A model generated the notes under the pieces. It was not told the origin of the DNA. It searched no databases and worked only from the letters and a program-made list of their open reading frames with translations. 64,000 nt of DNA from Dipetalonema caudispina (Eukaryota > Nematoda > Chromadorea > Rhabditida > Onchocercidae): the NCBI GenBank assembly GCA_013365325.1, contig JABVXV010000038.1, positions 124,001 to 188,000 of the forward strand, read 5' to 3'. Positions within the stretch are counted from its first letter, which is position 1. Every line of letters starts with the position of its first letter. The translations under genes and the position numbers were made by a program. Shown here in pieces: positions 25,721 to 36,316 of this stretch.

Positions 25721-27958
25721 TTGTTGTCTTGTAAAGAAGCTTTTTTTAGAATCACGAAATAAACATCGATGAAAAATTCAACTATTTATCACTTTTGGCA
25801 TCAATGGGCGGTTCATTGTAGAATTTGTTGTATATTCTATTATTAGAAAAAGAGATTTTGAAAAGTTTATGGTGTAATTCAGAATCAGAAGCAAAATTTG
25901 ATGAAATTTTCAGAATGAATTAAATTTTGCTACGAAATACTTTTCTTTGTTCAGTAAAATAGCATATTTTTTTCAGTGTTATAATATCAAATTAGTTTAT
26001 TTTGGAACTCGAAATCAATCAAAACATATCTTCTACTGAAAATATGATTTACTCAGCAGGTGTTATTTGATAAAAAATGCTAAAGAATGGATGAGATGTT
26101 GAGCTTTATTATTTCATTTAATTTTTTTTATTTCTAGTATTTTTGTTTTTTAATATAGGCTCAAAAACGAATAGAATACCTAACAAAAGCAAAAAAGCCA
26201 ACACTTCATAAATTGTCATTTCATTCCAGGTGCAATAATGTTCGATAGAAAAAAAAGTGAATATAAGGAAAATCATAAATTAAAATTTTAAATCAAAATT
26301 TTGTATCTTAAACGGGCTGAAATAATGTAAATATATTGCAACTTTTTTTTAGAATATATCTTTTCACTTCTGTTCTTCCTCCACGCTTTTATTTTTTTGG
26401 AAAATAGCGGTATTCAGAATTTATGAATGCTGTAATCACGTCTAGAATCAGAACCAACTGATAATATCATGCAATTAACTGATACTTTCATAATTCTCAA
26501 AATGCTTCATTTCGAAAAATGAAATAAGAAGCATAAGAATATATTAAGTGGTTTCATTGATCATCAATATGCTGTACAAAATGAAATAATATTTAGCAAC
26601 TGAAAATAAAAATTTCTAACCCAAACGTCAAAATATTGCTGTTGTTGATCTGAAGATAAGAAGAAAAAAAAAAAAAAAAAACAAATAGTGAGAAATGCCA
26701 CAAAATAATTTCATCGTAATATTTGCAAATTGTGATTTTCTCGTCCGATATGGTTCGGACTGAAATCCTGAAAAGATGATAAAAAAAAATTAGCGAAGAT
26801 TTTCACAAGCTATTAGGGAATGCGATTATAGATGATAATAGATTATATTCAAATATCTCACATTATTATGAGTCATTACAGGAAATAAGGATTATGAATT
26901 TTGTTATGTTACCTTGCTATTCTTCGATATGCAATTACTTCCGGAAAATTTTCGAAAATTTCAACAAAAAAAAATTTAGCAGATCATTGGAATTCAATCA
27001 ATGCAAACTATTCATATTTTAGTATATCATGAACTGAATAAGCCAATATGTTAATCTTTTACTTTGCATATAAAACATTTATAAATTAGGACTTCGAAAT
27101 CTGCAAAATTTCAGTAACCTTTACGAAAGGTAACTAACTGTCCAGAATAAGTTGTAATAAACAGATTGATAAAACTATTTATACCTAACTGCCTTTTGTA
27201 TTATAATAATGATGATAACATCATTATCAATTACCATTAGCACTACTATCATAAACGTCATTACATCTCAATATGCTTTTTTTTTATTATCACAATGATC
27301 ATCCAAAACTATGATTAACATTATTCCATTTATTATCACAATGATTAATACACATATCATTGACGTCATCTTAATCATATGATATTACTACAGGTTGGAA
27401 GTATCATTATTACACCTGTGGATGGAAATTCGCACCTGATGCATTCGTAAATCTTTCCTTTTGAAATTAATTACTGTATTGTTTTACACGATAGTTTCAC
27501 TGATTTTTCTTTTTCTTTTTTTTTTTTTTTTTTTGCATTTAAACAAATATGTGCTAAATGTTGAATAAATTGATGGAATTATGTTTTTCTGCAACATTTA
27601 AAATGATATAATCAAAAATTTCCTTAAAGTTAGAAGAGAAATGTATATTACGATAGTTATTCATTCATCAAATTGCGCTTTTTTGTTGGTCAAATTAATC
27701 GTTTGAATCATAAGCATTAATTAGATGTAATAAATCTAATGTTGTGAAGTTAAAGAATTATTTTCAAATCTCAATTTTAAAAAAGAAAAAGAAATCATAG
27801 CACAATAAGTAAGAGAAACAAAACTTGTTGAATCGTCGAAAAAAAATCTTGGAAATTTTAAAAGCCCCGCCTCAAGTATTATTGTTTTCGCATATAAAAA
27901 TTAGCTGCGCTTTTACAATCACTTTTTTTTGCAACTTCAACAATACATTTTAAAACAA
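25721..27958. other. 2.2-kb spacer between divergent secreted genes
   Basis: AT-rich, with no coding chain. Short direct repeats containing TTATCACAATGAT occur near 27285 and 27330. It probably holds both promoters. Confidence 0.5.
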
Positions 27959-29335
27959 ATGCGCTCCATTTGGATCACTGTACTCTTCTTATTCGTTACA
28001 GTAGCAAGATCTGATGTAAGTTAACAAATTAATAAGTTTAAATTATTTAGTTAGTAAGTTTTTTGATACTTCCAATTTATTAGATTTTCCAATCTGTCGG
28101 GGTTTTAAGTTATTCACTTCGTCAAAATTCCAAACATATCCTAATGATTTCACCATAGCTTTTAAATTTTTTTAAAGTGCTAAGGAAAAACACAGGAAAC
28201 TTATTTTGAATCTTTTAAGTAATTTTGATAGAAATTTATCTGAATTACTTGCATTGATATATTTTACAGGTAGTGTTGAAAAATCAAACAGGCGAAGGTC
28301 GTTATCGATGGGGACAACCGTTTGCGTTACCACAATGGCAAGCACAACAAGGCTGGGTACCACCACAAAATTGGATGCAACCACAAGGTGGAGTTCCATC
28401 ACAAGGATGGGTATTACCATCAAGTGGTAATATGCCAATGCCAGGTTGGGTACCACCATCAGTGCAACAAACTCGACAACCATATTTGTGGAGTCTTTTT
28501 GACGACAGTAAGTCTAAATTTTCAAGTCTGATTAAATTTAAATTAGTCACGAGTTCAGGTCATTATTTATGAGTTGTAATGATGCAGATTGGAAGAGATA
28601 CAAGCCTCTCAAACAGTTTTTTGTTTTTAATTATGAAAAAAATTTAGGAAATGTATGCACATTGGATGCGTCAATATTAGTTGTTTTGGAAAATGATGGC
28701 TCGATAACACCAACAGGCCTAAATTTTAATGCACAATCGCCACCTTCGTATTACGGCAGTGATTTGTCCACAAATGCAGTAAGAATGGCATGTGCCAATA
28801 TAGCAACCACATCTGCGCAAGCATGCACAGCATGCTGTAAAATGGCTTGCAAACATTACGCTATAAGTGTGGTAAGTCTTCAGCGATTTTTTAGTACTAA
28901 TAAAATTGAAAATATAAATTTATTAACAATTAAGAAAATAAATGGAATGAACAGCCATGCAATTGGAAAGTAAATAATCTAAGATTTCAGGCAGATATCC
29001 ATGGATTCTTAATAAATTCGACAGGACTCATTGCCGGTCAATTCCCAGATATCACATTACCATCATTTCAACGAATGGTTAATTTTTCCAAATATATCAT
29101 TAATTCGAGAAAAAGAAAAAAAAAAAAAAAACAGAAATTTTCATAACACATTATAATCTGAAATATCTGGCTCAAGCTTTACCTCTAGAAGAGGATGTTT
29201 CAGAAGCGACAAGGATCAATACCACCAATAACCCTACCACCACTGCCACCAGTTTCTTGCGTATGCTGTGGACCGCGACGTTTCTTCACCAACTGGCCCG
29301 CTTCGGCACCTAATCCACCACCACAAGCAATGTAA
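27959..29335 (+). CDS. Secreted Cys-rich protein with GW-P repeats
   Basis: Exons 27959-28015, 28270-28507, 28588-28871, 28991-29077 and 29204-29335 close to 265 aa. Exon 1 is a 19-residue signal peptide ending VARSD. Exon 2 opens with KNQTGEG and contains a Gln/Pro/Trp-rich stretch with repeated GWV-x-P units. Exon 3 carries a Cys cluster (QACTACCKMACKHY). The last exon has a Pro-rich segment, then VSCVCCGPRRFFTNWPASA and a Pro-rich end. No transmembrane segment follows the signal peptide, so it is probably extracellular. The family is not recognised. The start shares exon layout and the KN-x-TGE motif with the minus-strand gene at 25174-25720. Confidence 0.8.
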
Positions 29336-29889
29336 CCAAGGCCATTGATTGATCAAAATTCATATTTAAATAATCAACGACATTTTTTACTTTCTATATT
29401 TGATTTTCAATATTACCCATGCCTTGTTCTTTCCGTTAAACAAGAGACTTTAACTATCATAAACTTCATTTCTGATTGAAAATACGATTAACTCAGTCAA
29501 AAAATTTTCGAGAAGCTTCCCAGATATGATTTTTGGAAATTTAAGCCATTTTTAAAACAAGATTAAATAAGGTTATTACCAATTTTTTGTAAGAGTAGGC
29601 CACATCGCTATTCCTGACATATGCAGTGTTAATAAAAAAGTGTACTTTTTTTTATAATCTTTTTTGAACATGTTGCTTTTCTAGGAATTTCCGACATAAT
29701 ATTGACAACGCAAGGTAAAGCAAAATTGAGCAGACGAATTTTCCTTCAAATTGTTTACTCTTAAAACAATAGAAATACAAAATTTAGAACAGTATAGGAA
29801 TAAATTGAAAACAAAGATTTGTGTAAGATACGGTTTATTGAATGTTGTTTAAAACAGAATACCGAAATTTGGAAAAATAATCAAATCTG
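29336..29889. other. Convergent 3' spacer
   Basis: Lies between the plus-strand secreted gene and the end of TRMU. No coding signal was seen. Confidence 0.55.
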
Positions 29890-32155
29890 TCAGTTTTTTA
29901 CATCAGCCAGCGTTGTAACAACATACTGTATTTCACCGCCACCAAGACATTCGCTCTCGTTATAAAAAACACAAATCTGAAACTAACAATTCGCTTAACA
30001 ACAAAACAACTCCATGAATTATACTATTTCCATTATAAAAATAAGAATAACACCTGTCCAGGCGCAGCGGCTCGAATTGGGTTATGCGGTTTAACTTTTA
30101 AAAGTCCCTTGTCCAGTCGAGTAAGTTCACAAAGAAGTGCTGGATGTGTCCTTTGGCAACGAAATTCCGTTTTTACAATTCCTGGAAAGAGAAATTTCAA
30201 CATATTTATCAGAATAGTCAATAAATAAGACGCTATAATATGGAAAAAAGTGAGGAACAGACCTGTATCACCTATAGGACATTCAGATATCCAAAGAGGT
30301 TCTTCAACAACAAATTCACGAGCAAATAAAGCCGGATGATGAGATCCTTGACACTAAAATATTTGAAATTTTTAGAAGCAGCTGAATAAAATTCTGCTTA
30401 CAGAAACGAGGATGAACCAAAACTTCGTAATTCATTTCCCTGTTAGAGAATGTCACAAAGACTCTCCACTAAAAAAACATTTCGAGTATCAAACTTTCTC
30501 ATTAAATATTAAAAATTACCCTAATCTTTACATATTTTATACTGATGAAATAAACTGGAAAAAAACGAACCACCCAAAGAGTTTGAGTTTTATCATCAAG
30601 ACCAGCAGCAAACAAACCAACAGCACTCTGACAATGGTCAGGCACCATTGTAATGCGTTTACCAATTGTATAATGATGTATACCTTTATGTTCAAAAACA
30701 ATTTTACCAGTATCGATGTCCTTCGCTGGACCAATTACAGGTTCAATATACTGTAAAACTAATACATTTATTACTGATATATACAGAAATATTACGAGCT
30801 CTTGTAAAAGTCTCTTTTTGTCACATTTTTATTTATAAAAAAACTGCCTAATGAGACTCACTGAATTTTATCGCCTCGCCTTACCTGATTAATAAAGGCA
30901 TCGAAACGTTTTCTTTTTCCAATGAAGCAAAGTCCCATGCTCTAGAAAATTTGTTTTAATTACGGAGCAGCCACTTTCACTTGACATTTGTCAGGGTAAA
31001 TCTAATCCTGTACTTCCACTCTGCCGCCACAAATATATTGTTGAAAAAAAAAAGAAAAAGAAAACTCACCTCCGGCTTCTCGGCAATTTCAGCCAACCCA
31101 ACATCAATTGCAATTTGACGTACTTGTTGCTTTGTCAACGAACCTACTGGAAACATTGATCTCCTCAACTGCGATTGAGTTAAAGTTGATAGGAAATATG
31201 TTTGGTCTTTGATCGGATCCACAGCAGCAAGCAATCGAATCACTGAGTGATTACTTTATTACTTGGAATAAAATGACGCAACAGCGAAAAATTATGAATA
31301 AGCAAACATTTCATCTAAACCAAAGTAAGAAGTTCGGCAGTTGCAACTTCATTCACATAACATCAGAAATGAAGGTCATAAAACCTCAGAGGTTGGCGGT
31401 TCTCCACTTTCTTATATAAAGCATATCAAATTTATTCACTTACATCCAGTTTCTAAACGCTTCTCCAAAAAATCACCAAAACTTGTCCGTGCAAAATGAC
31501 CTGTTGCAACAGCATCAGCTTGAAGCTCATCAAATGCATATTTATGAAATCGATCAAATTTTATCGCTTTATTGCAAAGCACATCAGACACGACCGTTCT
31601 TCCTTTACGATAATTATCCAGCAAATAGCTAAACGGAATAATATTTTCCCTCAAAATAAATTTCAAAAAGCTATTGGAAAAGAGTAATGAATTAATCCAC
31701 AACTTTACTCTTGTAAAACTTATAATAACCTATGTTTTATCTAAGCTTAAACTTACGTAAAAATCTCGTTCCAATATTTATCTACAAAATTGGTCACATA
31801 AAAAGGTATTTGTAAATGGTTGCACACTTTTTCTGCATCTTTCTCGTCCACAGTTTGGGGACAATTGCTTGAATCCTCTTCAACACGATCCCAATTTACC
31901 TTAAAAGAATTGCTTAACACTTAACCAATGTAGTATCCCGCACTAAAATACTGAAACATATTTTATAAATATACTAGAAAACCTCATCTGCCCTCAATTG
32001 TGATAGTTAATGTATACAGTAGACCATACCATATGGACGCCAATTACATCAAATCCCCGCTTTTTCAGCAAATATGCAGAAACCGCACTGTCAACACCAC
32101 CGGAAATTGCACATACTACTTTTCGGATTTGTTTCATTGTTACCAACTTTATCAT
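29890..32155 (-). CDS. TRMU: Mitochondrial tRNA-specific 2-thiouridylase (TRMU/MTU1)
   Basis: Minus-strand exons 32155-32030, 31899-31757, 31628-31444, 31242-31070, 30941-30885, 30750-30571, 30353-30263, 30181-30054 and 29976-29890 close to 389 aa. The enzyme makes the 2-thio group of wobble uridine in mitochondrial tRNAs using ATP and relayed sulfur. Visible: PP-loop SGGVDSA near the N-terminus; VHMVNWD; first catalytic Cys in [24 protein letters not shown]; second catalytic Cys in [12 protein letters not shown]-terminal [18 protein letters not shown]. Length is close to human TRMU. A start at 32137 (MKQIRKVV) is equally compatible with homologues. A TTCTTCAG acceptor ends at 32181, and one short upstream ORF precedes the start. 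Oddities: PNPD before the first Cys is replaced by VVSD, and a short segment seems missing at the exon 6-7 join. Confidence 0.93.
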
Positions 32156-32730
32156 TAAACGTTCATTTGAAGAAACTAGTCTGAAGAAAATAAAAAATAA
32201 TGATACGAATACCAAATACACACAGAATAAAAATAAGGAAAGCAACGAGATTTATTTCAGTACACAACAGACGATACTGATAGGTCGTTCACGTTTGTTC
32301 ACCATCGACCATACACAACCTAATTAGCAGAAGGATAATGCAGAATGGTTTTAATAAGTAGTGTTATGACATTTCTTCAAGATAATGATATATAAATCAC
32401 CATCCAAAAAGACAGGTGGCACTGAATGACCGGATAATACTACTGATAAACAGTCCTTTTAATTATGAAAAATTACGAACTACTTCCTTTAACTATCTCG
32501 AATAAAGCTACCCTTTCCATACCTCAACAGATCATTCACAAATGTACCATAAGATCTAAAAAATTTAACGTAGCATGGTAATAAGTGAACTTGACTACGG
32601 TGACTGCACTTTGAAACAAAGAACAAATTTTGCATTCAATTCTTTATTCAGCAGAATAACAATTAATCAATATTAAATACACATATTTTAAAGTAAGACA
32701 CCTATTTAATACTTATACAATACCTGACTA
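32156..32730. other. Spacer between two minus-strand genes
   Basis: 576 bases between the stop of the upstream charged-protein gene and the TRMU start, both on the minus strand. It contains the probable TRMU trans-splice acceptor at 32181-32187. Confidence 0.5.
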
Positions 32731-35069
32731 CTAATCTTTCGCTTGCTCCAAACGTCTTTTTTCTGTATCATCCTTAATTGCTTCGTCCGGTTTTTTGTCT
32801 TCGTTCATAAGACCAAGCTGCATGAATTATGTAGAATGATTTTTCAAGTATGAAAGAATTTCTAAACGTCATCTCCAAATATAGATACCAATAATGGGGA
32901 AGTAATGCAGCACTTACCTTTTTTAGTTCTTGTGAAAGTCGCACATCTTCCTTTGCTTTTAATTCCTTCATTTTTTCTAACCTTTCAAGCCTTTCTTTTT
33001 CATCTTCATCCTATAAAGGACGAATATCTCGCTGAGTTGGGCGGTTAAAAGAAGGTAAATCTAAAAAGTAAAGATTCAATGAATCAAAAATGGATGTAAC
33101 TCACCAAACCTCCTTCCAAACGAACACGGAATCCAACCTCGAGCTCCTGCTCTCGCTTTTTTTTCAAGCTTTCAAATGATGGCAATTCCGGTTCTTTATA
33201 GAAACCTAACATTGCATCGCGAAGTTCATCAATATCTTTTCTTTTTACAATCTAAAAGCATAAAAAGTAGGGATACTGAAAATCCTTACACACTACGAAA
33301 CGAGATTCTCCCTCCAAACTTATTGACACATAATATATTCATTACTTTACTACCAACAATGGGAACTGTTGTAGAGAACTTGACAATCCAATTATTTAAA
33401 GTTGCATTGGCCGCCGCAATGACAATCTAACGACAGTGGATAGAAATGCCAATGCAATTTAACGGAGTAAAACAAAGAAAAAAAAAAAAGAATAATCATA
33501 CATATTGTTGTTCCTTCCGCTCAAATGGCCGAAAATACTGCCAAACTGTGTCAAAAGCTTCTTTGTCAATCCTCTGCATGGCCTAAAAAGTACATAAATT
33601 GATAAGGGAGCTACCATATAAAATCAAGTATTACTCAATTTGAATACACAAAATAATGTATGAAAAGAAAGAAACATTACACTACCGGATGCTTTTCCAA
33701 ACTTTCTAGGATCTGGGGCAATAAGGTATCTCTACGTTCTTCATCTAATTTTAATACAAAATCTTTGTCACATCGTGTCCGCAGAATCTGCAAAATGATA
33801 TAAATTAATCGTCAAAACACAGACGGAAAAATTACAGGTAGGAGCAAATATGAGAAAAAACTTACCTTTTGAACCTATATGTAATTTAAGCTAGCGAAAT
33901 CATTGACACTTTTCATTAAAATAGTAAGTACTACGCGACCACAATCGAAACGGACAAAAGATTCATGATGCTATACATTCTTGTTACTCTGCTATTCCTA
34001 CTTCTATTCATCATAAAATTCACTGATTAATTTGCCTCAATAGCTTCGCGAAACATTAATTTTCCTTTCGGCATTTTTTCCAGTGGAGGCTCATAAAATC
34101 CGAATTCCCATATTTTATCATTCCTACGAACCCATTCCGTGTCTTTTGATTGTAAATCTCTGCAAAAAGATATGAGGTAACGAAGAATGTAAAAATGTAT
34201 AAACATGTTTTGTTTGATAATATTTCCGCAATATTTTTACTGAAGAAAAACGGTACTTGGTTGGTGTCCAACGATTTCCTGGTTCGGAAGACGTTACCGT
34301 GATTTTGTTCATATTGTCTATTAAGAAATCGTTCCGCTTTTTTATTTCCTAAAAGGAAAAACATCACAGCATAGAGTAATGCGACACATGAAAAGGAAAT
34401 CAAAAGTTGCCAAAAATTGCTTTTTAATAATTTTTACTAAATATGGTATGTCAAATAAGGGTATCGTCCGAAAATGATATGAAATCTTTTTAAAAAATCT
34501 TTATTATCAGATGCACCTGTGCAATTTTCCCGTCGGTCTGAATTTTTTGAAAATGTTTTTGCTCCGTTGGATGCCGCGGCGCTCGATGGATACTCTACAA
34601 ATCAAGTATTCTTTTCAATTAGCTGAATATAAAGCAAATCAAACCAAATTTCTAATGTTTCAGTTACACAGTACTTCCCATTTTCAAAAACCTCTCGATT
34701 ATAAAAGACTATCAGAGGTAAAAAAAGTTACCACATCAGCGGAACAGAAAAAAATAGTGCGTAAACTATCCCCACAAACAAAACTCAAATACTTTGTGTT
34801 GAAGTCAATGATGCTTGCAGAATAACTTGGACAAAGTGATCCACAGATGGTGGAAACTACACAAAAATATGACCTACACATAAATCAATCTCTTCCCCAT
34901 TTCCACACGCAAAATTACAAACAGTTATCTAAACACTTTACTAATATTAATAATTTATAAGATGAAAACGAACCCCGGTCTTCTCCATATCTTCAGCATA
35001 TTTGATTGCTTCTTGTTGATAGTTGCGATTTTTCACCTTACGTAAAACTGATTTCCAAATCTTCTTCAT
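32731..35069 (-). CDS. Unidentified charged coiled-coil-like protein
   Basis: Minus-strand exons 35069-34974, 34348-34257, 34159-34036, 33874-33866, 33787-33686, 33582-33502, 33426-33346, 33251-33105, 33010-32918 and 32817-32731 close to 303 aa. The protein is Lys/Glu-rich. It contains a conserved-looking segment (WVRRNDKIWEFGFYEPP then KMPKGKLMFREAIE), a more hydrophobic 27-residue exon (33426-33346) and a helical, very charged C-terminal third (EKERLERLEKMKELKAKED) likely to form a coiled coil. The splice after FREAIE needs a GC donor (GAG|GCAAAT); without it a stop follows after two codons. The next exon is only 9 nt. The first exon could begin at 35121 if an upstream exon exists. I do not recognise the family. 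The GC splice could instead mean two separate genes. Confidence 0.6.
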
Positions 35070-36316
35070 CTCATAAGATAACACCACCGTATTCACTGAA
35101 TTGCGGGCATGCAACAAACTCCTACAAATTAGAAAATTAGAAATACAGTAAACAGCGATCTAACACCGGATACCACAAATACCAGCTATAAAGAACTTTA
35201 AAAACGGGAAACATCTTGTTAACTGCTGTAGTTTTCCCGAAACTATTTATGCGAAAATGACTGTATGAAAAATAACCTTTCAAAGTCATACTCCTTAACA
35301 TAAACTGTTTAATCAAAAGCCATACAACTTCAGATAATAGATATCATTTCCATAAATAATCTATTATATCAGCTACAGCTATCAAAACTAAAGATAAAAA
35401 CTGAGCCTATGTAAGTCAACCAAATAAATGATAGAAATATCGCTAAACACTCCTTGAATGTGATCTTTACCAAGTTGTCGGGTGAAAATAAACTATAACG
35501 AAGAGACTTTCAAATTAATGAAATTTTAGATCCTCAAAAAAAAAAAAAAATTCATTTAAAAGTGCTAAAAACAGAGATTAGGTGGAAAGTGTGAAATACG
35601 CTTAAAAGAGTGTAAGAGATGGTGAAATGTTATGCATTTAAAGGATTCAAAACTACATAAGTTTATACGAAGTGTTGTAAAAGACGAGATAATAGAGATC
35701 AATAAGAAACATAAGAGATGATGGTATGCAAAAATAGCTAGAAAGTTCCATTTAATGGATAAAAAATTATATCCCTTAGTCAAAATTAATATCCCATTTA
35801 CAGGAACTGTTTTGCACATTGTAACATGCATTTTTATGTGCTTTTCTGAAATATTTATTTCAAATATTGTGAATTATCTCAAATTAATTATAAAGCATCG
35901 GGAAAAATGCTATTTCAATGGAATTGAAAAATTAAAATTTGATACCCTTTATTTACTACTTTTTCTCATCGATAAAATAATATTTGACATGAAGAGATTC
36001 ATGCCATTAGACGAAAGGATGAAATACAATGGTAGGCGGAGTTTTAATTTGCGAAAACTTCTATTGATTGCGGCCCATAGTCATAATTCAAGGCGGTCCG
36101 TGGCCCCATCATTTGTCTGCATTTTGCCCAATAAACAGTTCTCTATTTAAGGTGTGAAATGGATACGTGATGTTGTACGTGAGTTACGTAGGTTGGTTGT
36201 TTAAAGTCTCTTCATTCATATCTGTAAAAATGATAGGGATGAAGGGAATTTTGACGAAACTTTAATCTACATTGCTGTGAAATATTTTCTTTTGCAGTAC
36301 AGTGACAGGTAGAGTA
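35070..36316. other. Divergent spacer
   Basis: Lies between the minus-strand charged-protein gene and the CG-1/SWIM gene. A 131-codon plus-strand frame at 35755-36150 has no recognisable motif. A TTTTGCAG acceptor ends at 36297. Confidence 0.5.
36291..36297 (+). promoter_or_regulatory. Possible trans-splice acceptor
   Basis: TTTGCAG preceded by a T-rich tract, 19 bases before the start codon of the CG-1/SWIM gene, with no upstream exon seen. Confidence 0.45.

Noticed and set aside
28172..28550. Overlapping frames on both strands over the GW-P repeat exon
   Set aside because: Shadows of the plus-strand secreted gene, whose exon phases and signal peptide are consistent.
30412..30756. 114-codon plus-strand frame
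   Set aside because: Antisense shadow of TRMU exon 6 and the adjacent intron.
34511..34825. 104-codon plus-strand frame nested in an intron of the minus-strand charged-protein gene
   Set aside because: Composition is not absurd, but it has no recognised motif and no splice or promoter support, and lies antisense in an intron.
35755..36150. 131-codon plus-strand frame
   Set aside because: No domain, no acceptor-linked neighbour and AT-biased composition; likely chance in this AT-rich spacer.
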